A DNA stretch of 64,000 nt from Pomacea canaliculata (Eukaryota > Mollusca > Gastropoda > Architaenioglossa > Ampullariidae). The stretch is taken from the NCBI RefSeq assembly GCF_003073045.1, contig NC_037603.1:17490192-17554191 (forward strand), in the 5' to 3' direction. The position numbers were made by a program, and so were the translations under genes. The notes beneath the pieces are model-generated. The model did not search any database. It saw only the letters and a program-made list of their open reading frames with translations, and was not told the DNA's origin. Below, piece by piece: positions 11,700-23,800 of the stretch (positions within the stretch are counted from its first letter, which is position 1; each line of letters opens with the position of its first letter).

Positions 11700-14600
11700 G
11701 ATGGACTTTACCAAATTAGTTTAGTCGTTATACAGACTCGATCACTGGCAAAGTGACTTGTGTTTCTCCCACTGTCACGAGGTCGCTGACCCCGCAATCA
11801 GACCACACTGTAAAAGATATAATCGGTAAATTTGATAATTTGATTGAATTATGATATCACAATCTATAATGTTCAGTACGGTACGGTCTCTACGTGCATC
11901 TGGTGTTCACCAAACGGAGTAGAGTGTAAACAAGTCGTCCTTCTTTCTCCAGCTACGATCACCACGAAAGCATAATGCGAGACTTGGCCGAGGGTAATAT
12001 GCTGGTATTGAGTTTCTGTCACGTTATGTACTCACACCTGACAGCTTTCTTCCGTCGACTGTCAGGTCCTGTTCACTTCTACTAGGCGATGGCGTCTGCA
12101 CACACAAAAAGTAACGGCTGTCGGGAGCATGTGCCAAATGTTAGCTCTTTATTCATAAAGACGCTTCCAAGATAAATAAGTAGTACATTATCTATTTATC
12201 AGGTGCACACGCGCGCGCACACAAACACACACACACACAGGTCATGTATCGTGCTTCATGCTTTCAGCCGACAAACACCGTACACCGTTGAAGTTTGATG
12301 ACAACAACATTGGTTCAACATAAACAACATGGCTGACTCGCTAACCCAAAGCACTAAAGGGTATTGAGTTTAGAAAGACCCCAGGTCCCTCTCCCCCACG
12401 GGGTAACTCTAATCACTAGAGATCGCACCAAACCCATCTTTCATGCTTCAGCAGATTTCACTGTGAGAAGCAAATGACGCAGCACACAATAAAGATTGTT
12501 TACAAGTGACAACACACAATTATGAAACTGGACGACGGGTGGGCTGATGTTAGACTAGACGACTTTAAAAAAGAAAAAAACTGTCTCGACCCTGTCTAAC
12601 TCTTGCGACAGTAATTCATCTGTACATGGTAAAAGATCTTATTGGCTATAAAGATATAATGTACCACATCGACCTTATTATTCTACTTTGTTTTACAGAG
12701 GTAAATGCCTCAGATCGAGGCTAACACAGATTTCGATATGAGTTGTTAACATTAATAAGACAGTCGTCGCTTACTGTGTATATCAGACTGGAAAACAACT
12801 TTGGCCCTGCCTTGACACCACACTGTCCTGCTCGTCTACCAGAAAGATGGCCTCGTACAGTAGCCAAGAGCACAGTAGTCGTGTGGTGAGCTGACAGACA
12901 GCTCCGGTGTGTAGACAGGAATGTAAGAACTAACCGCGCCTACTGGTTCGAGCTTTGACCTGTTCCGCCTGTAACCCACTGAGACCTGTCACTCTAGACT
13001 ACATTACCCTGAAAGTGAAAGGTCTGTGAGATAGGTGCACGGTCCCTACACACACTATTCACTACATCCTTGATCTTTGAGAGAGTCTTTGTCAACGGCC
13101 CAGTGTCGGGTGGTACACGGCACTCAATCGCGTGCATGTTCGAAAAGCTCAATGAAAGGAGAAAATAAAATATATAAATAATTACGTCCTTGATTCTAAA
13201 TACTAGCAGTGCTGTTTGAGAAGACAGAACTTATTGCCCGGGAAAAACTGTTGAGTTAATGACATACACCCACAAAGCAGACATACAACTTGCCTTTAAT
13301 GGGGGCCTGTCTTTTCCACCCAAGACTATATCGTCCCAACCATGACAACATCCTCCCAAGTAAGATCACATGTCTTCCCAACACCGAAACTTGAATCTCC
13401 CAGGCCCAAAAGACTGGTCTGGGTGAGGTGATATTTCCTCTAGATATTTGTTGGGTTTTGTTGATCTCTTCTAAGCACACTAGTGTGGAGAGAGGAAAGG
13501 TGTGTACGCAGGTCAGTCCAGTACAATTGTGAATACAACACATGAAGATCTCACCTGACGACAGTGGTGTCGGTACCCCACTGTAGTAAGGTATGAAACA
13601 AGCTAAATGAATACCCGAACATCGACACCGGGGATTTCTTTCACACATTTCTCAACTACGATCGCGTAGACTCAATGTGCAAGAAAGTTAAAATACAAAT
13701 TTAAATAAATAGCACATCTTAAAGAGACCATCTATATTGTAACAATTATACAGGGGCACAGCAACAGACAGAAATAAAAGAAAAAAGAATTGAATATAAT
13801 GCGAGCCTCCAAATTTAAATTTTGAGAATATTTGTAAAAAAAATTGCGCCATTGTGAAATGTTCTCTGAATGTTGCCGAGCGGTCTCTTTTGTTTAGTAA
13901 ACAACTTATTGCATAATCAATTTGCATATGTATAGAGTTCGAACAACGTATGGCAACGCCAATAGCTACTTAATTAATTATTTCATCTGTAATCAATTCT
14001 TCTTTGGGCCTGAGACGATTCAGTTGTCGGTATTGGGACGATATGGTATACTTGGAATGATATTTATGGTGATGGTTGGGATGATTTGACTCAGGCGGTG
14101 GGGCGATAATTATGGTCTTGAGGCGAAATGACCAGTGACATTTAAGATTATGAGACTATGGAAAAGTTTACGTACATAGGTAGGAATTTAAGTTTGTGAT
14201 TGATATTGATGTTGCTGTTCCTCTCAGTGCGGAGCGATCTTCCATACAATGACAATCGTTGTCGCCATCGCTGATGGTTTTCATCTACAAGTAGTTCTTC
14301 CTGGCGTCCAGCAGCAGCCCTGGTCCAAGGATTTGAGTGTTCCCGGGTGTCACAATCGTCAAGCTCCCGTGCACGAGTCTGCCTGGCCATTTGTCGGAAG
14401 ATTGTTTTCCTGCCCTTTGATGGCCTCTGTTCACAAAGGCGGTGCTGCTTTCAGCGGGCGATTGTAATGGCGCCAAACACACATCAAACCCAATCAATAT
14501 TCAGCGTGGCAACAAGATCACACATAAACAACCGCCGCGCCTTGCTACGTATTGAAGCTGCTGACCTTTCACCTCATTCGTAACGGTCTGATCAAATAAC

Positions 14601-14760
14601 GTGTCATAGTTGTGCTTGTTGTGACAACAAAGACTATTCAGTCTGAGATGGTATCAATGTATTCACTATATTGTATAAGTGCTCCCCAGCCGTTAGACAT
14701 TAAATTCAAACTTGTCAGACTTGTTTTGAGGTGGACTGGGGGAGGGGGAGGCAGAGGCTA
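11700..14760. other. No supported gene
   Basis: The 5' part may hold the promoter and UTR of the CARD gene. A CA/CG run lies at about 12,208-12,240. A 130-aa minus-strand frame at 13,256-13,648 has Cys/Trp-rich, repetitive composition and no splice or family support. A 70-aa minus-strand frame at 14,285-14,497 is also unrecognised. Confidence 0.4.
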
Positions 14761-14762
14761 AG

Positions 14763-15115
14763 TGCTTGTCACTAAGTTGTCTTGTCACTAGCACAGTGAG
14801 GATCAGGTGTCTTGTCACTAACACAATGAGGATCAGGTGTCTTATCACTAACACAGTGAGGATCAGGTGTCTTGTCACTAACACAGTGAGGATCAGGTGT
14901 CTTGTCACTAACACAGTGAGGATCAGGTGTCTTGTCACTAAAACAGTGAGGATCAAGCGTCACATCACTGATACAGGGGGATCAGGTGTCTTGTCACTAA
15001 CACAGTAAGGATCAAGCGTCACGTCACTGATACAGTGGGGATCAAGTGACTTCTCACTACTAGGGTAAGGAACTTGTCACTAAGTGGGGATCAAATATCT
15101 TGGCACTAAAACATA
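14763..15115. repeat. 30-bp minisatellite, about 10-12 copies
   Basis: The unit GTGTCTTGTCACTAACACAG followed by TGAGGATCAG repeats head to tail. The central six copies are nearly identical and the flanking ones decay, with lengths drifting. Because 30 is divisible by three, it yields long open frames of 10-residue repeats on both strands (for instance ILTVLVTRHL on the minus strand), which are not genes. The spacing is strict and without unique spacers, so it is not a CRISPR array. Confidence 0.93.
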
Positions 15116-15952
15116 AGAATCGGGTGTCTTAGATTCAAACCGCTGTTCTTTTTATGTGGCACCAATTGGTTTTACCGCATAGTTGACATATTTATGTTAA
15201 ACATCTTCCCCTCTCTCTCACAAACAGCTTTATATAGAATGTCATCACTCATTCATTTCCTCCACCAGCACCGTCAAAAGATTTGATAGATTCAGCAGAA
15301 TTTCTTGAGCAATAAGCAAGTCAATTCTACATGGTACAATTAGTCCATTCTTTTATGTTGGCCATACAGTTTTTCCTCTGTCCACCTATAGGTGTTACAT
15401 GCCAAACCAGACAAGCATGGTTTATTAAGTTTCATAGCAGAAGATTCTAGTACAGAAGAACATTCTGGACAATGAATTGTAAGGTTATATTTAAGTGTAC
15501 TTTTAACCTACAAGTTGACAGAATATTCTCACCACTTATATTATTTATGTGTATACAAATATTCATTCATCTGTACACATATGTGCATAGGGTATGCATT
15601 GAAGTAAATATACATATGTACATATGAATAAACATGTATTGTACGTATCAATACACTTGCATTCTTTCTCAAATTCACATTAAATGAGACAGCTTATACA
15701 AGATGTTCCCCCGACCTACAGTTAGTTTAACTCCTGTGTCAGCTCTTGGATACTTGTTACAGTGTCTGCTGACTCCTCTCTTGTCAACGGTGTTATACAC
15801 CACCACAAACGCAGAAAACATATTACACCCCTAAAATATACATGTATAGACCACTGTTGTCAACTCGACTCTGCCATAAAAGTAAATGCAGAATGCAAGT
15901 GTGATGTAGATCCTGGTCATTATGATGAAAGTTAATGATCAAAAGATGTGAT

Positions 15953-17464
15953 TTAAAATGTAATGGCTGACATCAATGCCACCTTGCTCTCAATAATGTC
16001 CTTCAACCATTTTTCCCGAAAGCGTGACTGACCTGGTCTGAAAAATACACAGAAACAGAGATATTCCGATATAAACACTGTTGTAATCTATTTAGAAAGA
16101 CAGACTAATGTTTCATTTTTTTCATTGTGATGTTGCTGGAGGTACATGTACATTACTTTGGGCTCTTAAGGTATTCTACAAACGTTGGATTATTAAAATA
16201 GGCACACACATACAGACATACACCTACATTCTATATACACAAGCTGCAAACACATCAAGTTCAGTAAAAGACTTTACTCTCTCTCTTCTTACCACCCCCT
16301 CACATATATATAGGCATTCATACAAATGAAATATCAGCCACTTACTTGTGTACTAGCCTGTTTGTCTCAAACACATAAAGAACATCTACTGGGTAAGTCT
16401 GAAAATACAAAAGATGATACAGTACTAAATGCTGCTTATACCTCAGTTTAAATGATGCTCGATAAGCAATAAAAATCTTTTGATTTTGATTAAATGTTAG
16501 TGATGTATGTGATGCTATCCCAATGTTACTCCATATTGCAAGGTAATGTTCTTTTGCATAATACTTAATACTTTAGCAATATACTTAAGCACTTTCTAGA
16601 GTTATTGTGTGTGCCTGTGTGATAACATGCATTATAAATACATGTTTGCTTTCTCATGAAGCACAAATAAGAAATAGTATATATTTTACATCAAATCATA
16701 AAAATAACATTTGACTTCAGTGACCTAAAAAAGAGGAATATAAAAACTATTTGGCAGACACCTACCCTTGGTTTAATTGTAGAAACAACAAAGGTGAAAT
16801 ACACAGATGCTGTTGCTCGTGGTATAGGCTTCCGGCGAGTGGGTATGCTCCAGCGCACACGAAATCGGTAGCGATGATCAAAGGGAAAGATGTCCTCCCC
16901 AAGAAAGTCAATACAGTATTGCCAGCTATCTTCATATACCCAGGTCTAGGACAGAAAATATAACTTGCTACAAAAATATAAAATAGCATTATAACTAAAT
17001 TTCATATATTTAAGTAAATGGATCATTATATTTTAAATGGTGGATATACATTCACAATTTTATAAATCATAAGCCAATGTCAACAATTAGTGACCAATGT
17101 AAAGAAAATTCTTGATTCATCTGTATCATAAATTGTTAACATAGAGCTTAAAATATCAAATGAGTACCTTTATGAATTCATGAATCTTCTCTTCTGCCTT
17201 TTCCACAGAAAACTCCTGAATATTAAGCCATCCAATGTCCTTCATTTCAAAATTTTCATCTCGATATATGAAACTGCTTTCTGGGGAAATATGGCTTGAT
17301 CTGAGAGATTCGCATGTCTTTTCTCTCTCGGACATCTGCGTTTCCAAACGACGAAAAGCACTCGAAATGGTATCTTCAATCATATCCTTAGCATTTGCAA
17401 TTACACTGTCAATCAGAGCCTTTGCCTGGTCTGCACTGACATCTGTTTTTGGATCCTCATCCAT
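15953..17464 (-). CDS. Unrecognised 204-aa protein, four exons, divergent from CDC16
   Basis: Exons on the minus strand: 17464-17168, 16945-16766, 16398-16346 and 16037-15953 (TAA at 15953-15955); all borders are GT-AG and phases fit (0, 0, 2). The start MDEDPKTDVSADQAKALIDS sits 8 nt after a TTTCAG acceptor, so the 5' UTR is probably spliced. Residues 10-50 are helical and charged (ALIDSVIANAKDMIEDTISS). The conserved-looking core is in exon 2: TWVYEDSWQYCIDFLGEDIF then PFDHRYRFRVRWSIPTRRKP, rich in aromatic residues and alternating strands. The end is basic and helical (SRFREKWLKDIIESKVALMS). There is no signal peptide or membrane span. I do not recognise the family. It shares a short divergent promoter with CDC16, so co-expression is possible. 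Confidence 0.72.
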
Positions 17465-17472
17465 ATTGCAGC

Positions 17473-17867
17473 CTGAAATCAAAATTTGCTGTAACAAACA
17501 ATGCACGGGATATACAAACTTAATTTTGCAGTACTTTTGATATAAAGCACTCACGTGCAGCTATATACGTACCAGCTGCGGCTCAACATAATTTAATAAG
17601 GGACAATACTTCAACTGCGACTTGAAGGATTAACAACATTATGAAAAAGCAATAAATAGATTATGAACTTACACCTCAGCTCTTGACATTTAGTATTAGA
17701 TCGAATGATTAATGATGTTCACAAACACAGACTTAGTTATCAGTCGCCATTTTGTAAAGGGACTCGTTGCTATGATGATTCTGACCAATGACATTACTTA
17801 TTACAGCCTCAGTTGAGCAATACGCTTCCATTGGTCCATTTTGCTCACATGTATATTCAAAAACAAG
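17473..17867. promoter_or_regulatory. Bidirectional promoter between CDC16 and the unknown gene
   Basis: The two start codons lie about 400 bp apart and face away from each other. The interval has two CCAAT boxes in opposite orientation (CCAAT at 17785-17789; ATTGG at 17830-17834), as expected for NF-Y control of cell-cycle genes. YY1-like ATGGC cores occur at both ends: AAAATGGCGACTG on the minus strand near 17744-17756, and AAGATGGCAG over the CDC16 start codon. No TATA box is evident. Motif reading is by eye. Confidence 0.55.
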
Positions 17868-20800
17868 ATGGCAGAGGAAAGTGGTTGTAATGCTACTGAC
17901 GACCACGTAAAAACCAAATTACATCTTGATTGCTTACGAGAGAGGGTTCGCAACTATATTGACAAGGTTAACATCCTAAATTCGAGCAAATAGTTATTTT
18001 GTGTTATCATAAATTCCCTATTAGGAATCCTTTACCATAGCTATAGTTTCTTGTTAGTGCCTCTAAGTATTATGCTATTGTGCTTGTGGTACAAATAGCA
18101 CAAGTAGTGAGACCACTTTTTGGGGTGTTATATATTAAGTCGATTGCGACAGAATTTGTGTATTTAAAGAGGATGTGCAGAACACACACACACATATACG
18201 ATTGGTATGCTATCTGGGGAAGCGGATAGCCGAGTGATTAGAGAGCCTGTTATCGCGCTGGTTCAATTCTCGCGGGAATGGGTACCTGACTCCTCAGAGG
18301 GTTGGGGAAGGTAAGGCAGTGAGGTAGAGGAGATGGACACCAGCTGGCCTCGAGAAAAGCGAGGTCTCTAACACCTCACCCCCAAACGACCTGAAAAGGT
18401 TAGGGGATAACCTTTACTTTTACTTATGCTATTTTACACACACACACGCACTCCCTTTTTCATCGTTACTAGAGTGTCCATCTACTGTCTCATAATAAAC
18501 TGCTCAGTTCTGAAATAGAAACAGTTTATGTTTTGATGAAATTAACTTTTCTAGCATTCATTAACAAAAAATATGAACCTATAGAAATGTAAACTCAAAT
18601 TGACTTAATAATTAATAAGTATACATGCCAAACTTTTTGGATGGTGATAAGAGAAATCTGAATAAAGCCATTTAAGGTTGTTTTAAATTTGAGCAACTGT
18701 TGACATAACTGTATAAAAATTGAAGTTTTCTCTTGGCTGTTTTCAGCACCACTATGAATCGGCACTATTTTGGGCAGATAAGGTAGTGTCACTTTCAGGA
18801 GGTATGTGAATATACATGGTATCCTAGTTTTATGTTCAGAGAAGTTAAGCTTCTGCATGAAGAAAAATATCATTTAGAAACTTAACTTCTTTTCTTGTGT
18901 ATTTTTATTCCTTTGTTGTGTTTCACAGACTCTGAAAGGTCCATTTTTTTAATGCTGAAAAATATTGGCAAAATATGTCAAGTCTGTAAGTTACATCAGC
19001 TTATGTGCAATTTGTGAAATATCTGAAAGTAAACTATGTATTTTGCACCTGTAGTCAATACCTAACAGAGAATCTGTTCCATTGCATGAGCATGGAAAAG
19101 TTATTTTACACCACTCTACAATTATGCAGTTGTTCTTAATTAAAGTTAATGATAGTTATATCAGACAGTTTAACTTTATATATTTCTTAAACACGATCTT
19201 GATGGTTTAAAACATTATTGTGATCATGTATAGTTACATAGTTTTTCATTATTGCCAGGGCTTCTGCTTACGCAAAAAATTGCATACAGTACGCATTAAA
19301 AGTTCAGAGGACCCCTTCAATTGTCGTCAATGGGGTCCCATTCAAAGTTGGGCGAAGAACAGGGACCCCTTAAAAATCTGAAGAAGGGGTCCCTGGGACC
19401 CCAAAGAATTTAGCCTTAGCAGAAGCCCTGATTGCTGTCATAATGTTCTGTATCAAATGAAGTTTTCAGAGAATTATTTATAAAAGACTTGTTTTGCATG
19501 GCATTAGGTGTTTATTATTTTTCATTATTATCTCACTTAATAAAATTATATTTTTAAATAGATCTTCTAGTTTAAAAACAGATTTCATATGTGTCTGTGG
19601 GCAGGTGCTTTGGAGGACATGTACTGGTATGCCCAGACTTTGTATCACACAGGCCAGTTTCACAGAGCAGCCACATTATTGTGCAGTAGAAAATTAGATA
19701 AGGTGGGATTTTTTCTGGATCCTCAAGAATATCAGTTTGGCCTTTTATTATTAGTGATAGTAATTTCCTGTTCCTGGTTTTCAATCAATTGTCAAAATCA
19801 TAATGAAAAGGTGTTGCACACTTTATGATGTTCACTGCAGACATTTGTGTGTAGAGTACATGTAGCATAATATTTTATTAAGGTTGTTTTATTAGAACAT
19901 TTAGACAGCTAGCATCATGGTCAGCAGTATTCTACAAAATATGTCTCTGCATTTTCTTTATTGATTTTTCTTGCAAAGTTATTTTTTTCTTTAATGATAA
20001 TTCAATACTTCAGTATAGGGAAAGCTTAAAGGCCTGCTTCACAGATTACAGATATTTATTTATTGATCTGTATTTTCTCTTTTATAGCACTATGCTGCAT
20101 GCAGATATTTAGCAGCAAAATGTCATGTAAGTAGATATTTTTTAAGTACATATTGATTTTTCATCATTAACATCTCTAGTTCTATAGGTATATAGAGGTC
20201 TAGGTATCTTGTAAAAGCCCTTGAGCTTATCGAGGTTATACATAGACATCAAACTTGATCATAGAGCTTTCATTGCATAAGTTGTCTTCAGTAGAAAAGT
20301 CCAAAAATTGTTTAATTGTGTTTAAAGATTGTTTCTTTTTGATGATATTTTCACTGATTTATTTATAGTCAAACATTTATGACAGGTACCTGCATTACCT
20401 ACAAATAGAAAAATTTAGGCTAATTGTGTAGTTAAAATATGCTGAATGTCAGGGTAAAGATATGAAATACTGAAGGTTCTATAATGAATTTTAAACTTAA
20501 ACTTTAGTTTGAGTGCAGGGAGTGGCAGGAAGCGTTGAACATTCTTGACATGGCTGATACATCCCTGGCTCGTTCATCCATTCTCAATATGAGCATCAGC
20601 CAAAGCTTTGTAGACCAAGACAGTAGTCTTCCTGTTAAAGGGGTATGATTCTTATTTCTCTTTTTTACAATAATGATCTTCCAGTTTTCCTCTGGTGGAT
20701 TATTTCATACTGTGTTTGGCAAGTTCAGTTACATATTAGTTATTAAAATCTGCTACATTACAAGCACTTGTATTATACCCTTGCTTAGGGTATATTGGCT

Positions 20801-23800
20801 CCATCATAGGCTGTTGTAGTAAGTCACATACAACGATACATGCATTAGAATATTAAGATCATTACTAAGTAATATATTGAATACTATTTTCCAGATAAAT
20901 AGCTCAATCAGTCTACTGAGAGGGCGAATATATGAGGCCATGGACAATCGTGGTCTGGCAGCTGATTGTTTCCGAAGGGCACTGCAGCAGGATGTTTACT
21001 GCTTTGAGGCTTTGGATCTTCTTGTCAGTCATCATATGCTTACTGCACAAGAAGGTTAATCGATGCATTTCTTATATTCTCTTTGTACATTTTCTTTCTC
21101 TCATCATCTTTATTCTTCTCTTCTTGTTTTCTCTTGTGACAATCTCAATACAGTAAATAATCAAAAAAAAGATACTTTTGTCCAGTGTGTGTGTTTTTTC
21201 AAACAGGCACCTGGACATGTGTACAAGTGCATACACAGATGTTTGATACATCTCATATTCAAATGTAAGGTCTTCTGTGATTATGAAGATGTACTGCAGA
21301 AGAAATTGATGCATTAAGCATGCAGAAATGTGTATCAAGGTGAGGAGTGAGGAACCTTTTTTGTTCCAAGGGCCATTAGTATGTTTATAACATCTGCAGG
21401 CCATGCAAAATTGTCAACTTAAAAATTAGCTGTTATATTTCATCAAGCCTTAGTTTTGCCACAGCATAACTTTTGCAGCATATACACTCCAAGCCATCCT
21501 AGCTGTCCTCTGAGTCACCACAATACAGGCAAACAAGCCACATGCAGCATACAAGAAGTATATGTATCTTATCATGTTTTTTATGTGTCCTGTCTATCGC
21601 CCCCAAGGGCCCGGCTTCTAGTGCCGGGGGCGAACACCCAGCCTTTCTCTGGCTGGGTGACAAAGCTGGCCCACCCCTTTTCCTCAGGCTTTTCTTTTTC
21701 TTGCTTCATTGGCCCTTTCATCTCTATTCCTTTTCAAAGTAAACATCTCCCTCATATACTACAGTTTTACCTTTCCTTTCTTCTGACTTCACCGGTCCTT
21801 CTTCTGTTTTTCCTTCTCCCATTACATCTTTCTTCGAACATCATTTCCTGTCTGCGGCCTTCTTTAGGTCCCCTGCGTTTGCCGTGCAGGGCGACCCGTG
21901 TCGGGGGAGAATGGGATCCTGGAGGTTGAGGTCCCTGATGGGTTACGGCTCATCATACCAACACACCTCTTTGGCCCGGACTTCCCCTAGACGGGGGGTT
22001 GGTGTGGCCCACACCAATCAAGCTGCTGGTCGTGAATTGCCCTAGCTTTGCTAGAAGGCTGCGGCCGGGTCAATCTGGTCTTGCTTCTGGAAGGCCAGAG
22101 TATATTCCTTGTGTAGCCCTGGTGTGACCCTGCTGGAAATACCCAAGTGGTACCGCTCGTCGCATCCCTAGTTGGACTCCGTGTGGGTGGGGAGCACAAG
22201 GAACGAAACGTTAATCTTTTTATCATGGCCAAAAAATTATCTAACCTGGGGAAACGCATACGTGAAGATGATTCCTCTGATAGTGAGAGGAAGTGAGAGA
22301 AAGTATTGAGGGGCCTGGCCCCGTTTTTTGGTGGTAGAAGGCGCAGAGCAGGACCGACCTCTCGTCTCTATCACCTTTTGCCATAGCGAAAGGTTTTAAA
22401 AACATTTCCAACAATTTTTCTACTGTAAGACGTTTGCGCTCTGGACAATTCCTTGTTCAGTGCGCAAATAAAAAAGCTTCTGAAGCCCTACGCGATGGAC
22501 GGTAAACAGTTCGTCGATCGCCCCATAAAAGTTACATCACATCGATCCCTCAACTCTTCGAAAGGGGTCATTCGTTGCCCGGACCTTGCTGGATGACTGA
22601 GACTGACATCAGGTCAGAATTGGCATCTCAGGGGTCTCAGCAGTACAACGAGTCACACTAAAGAGGGGGAAATCTATTCCCACAAACACCTTATTTCTAA
22701 CCTTCTGTCTACCCAAAATACCCGACTTCATTGAAGTCGGGTACTTACGGGTAAAAGTTTCAATCTTCATTCCATCTCCCTTGCGCTGTTTCAACTGCCA
22801 GCGTTATGGTCATGGGGCAAGCTTCTGCAGGTCCCAGGCCCGCTGCTTTCGCTGCGGCGGTACCGGCCATGCGGCAGCTGATTGCTCTTCAAGCGCAAAA
22901 TGTGCAAACTGTGATGGAGCACACGTCGCATCATCTAAAGACTGCCCGAAGTGGAAGGAAGAGGCAGCCATTCAACGCGTACGTGCGGAATCAGGCGTTT
23001 CCTACGCTGAGGCTCGCCGTCGCGTAGTGGGTGGCTCCTCAGGAACACCATCTACTTCGAATTCCATATCTTATTCAGCAGCAGTCATAAAGCGACCTTC
23101 CACCTCTGTGTCCATACAGACTGACATGAATGGGTCTCCTCAGAAGGCCCTGTTCTATAACTCAATCTATGCCGCCTCCTCCTCCTCCTCCTCCTGCAAG
23201 TTGTGGTGGCGCCCAGTCAACACAGAAAACTCAAGCATCCCAAGCTACACAAGCATCACAGTCAAAGCCTTCCACCTCACCAAACCCAGAAACACCGCCA
23301 GACAGCAAACGCGCAATTCAAAACAACCAAAAAACAAGAATATCACACCACAGACAGACAAGAATACCAAACAAAACAAAAATCACCTGAAAAATCCACT
23401 ACACCCGGGACCACCACAGCAGCACCTATACCAGTTCTTAATCGCTTCACTCCTCTTGGCGAGCAGGGGATGGATATGGATGAGCGACGCTTAATGTCGC
23501 CTTCTCCTTCCGCCGTCCCTGCCCTCTCCTGGATCTTCTCCTTCAGTTACTATGGGGCGATCTACGTCCCTTCCTCACAGATAAACACATGTCTATAATC
23601 CTTCAATGGAACTGTCGAGGAATCCGAGCAAACTTTGAAGAACTCCGATGTCTAACATCTCGCTTTTCTCTTGATGTAATAGCTCTGCAAGAGACTCATC
23701 TTCTTCATACAAACTCTTTTTCCTTCAAAGGCTATCGAGTTCTACGTCAAGACTCACCAAATGACGTACCTTCAGGAGGGACTGCTCTTTTTATTCGTTC

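Noticed and set aside
13256-13648. 130-aa minus-strand frame as a gene
   Set aside because: Its composition is repetitive (TGGGA-type steps), and there are no recognisable domain or splice signals.
14693-15008. Repetitive proteins on both strands, or a CRISPR-like array
   Set aside because: The 30-bp minisatellite explains them; units are contiguous with no unique spacers, and the genome is animal.
18215-18290. A tRNA gene
   Set aside because: A and B boxes are present, but there is no paired acceptor stem or complete cloverleaf, and target duplications mark it as a SINE.
20877-21059. A separate small gene inside CDC16
   Set aside because: It is CDC16 exon 6 read through its acceptor; the frame and sequence match APC6.
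23130-23598. Separate proline- or lysine-rich proteins
   Set aside because: These are out-of-frame or shifted parts of LINE ORF1.
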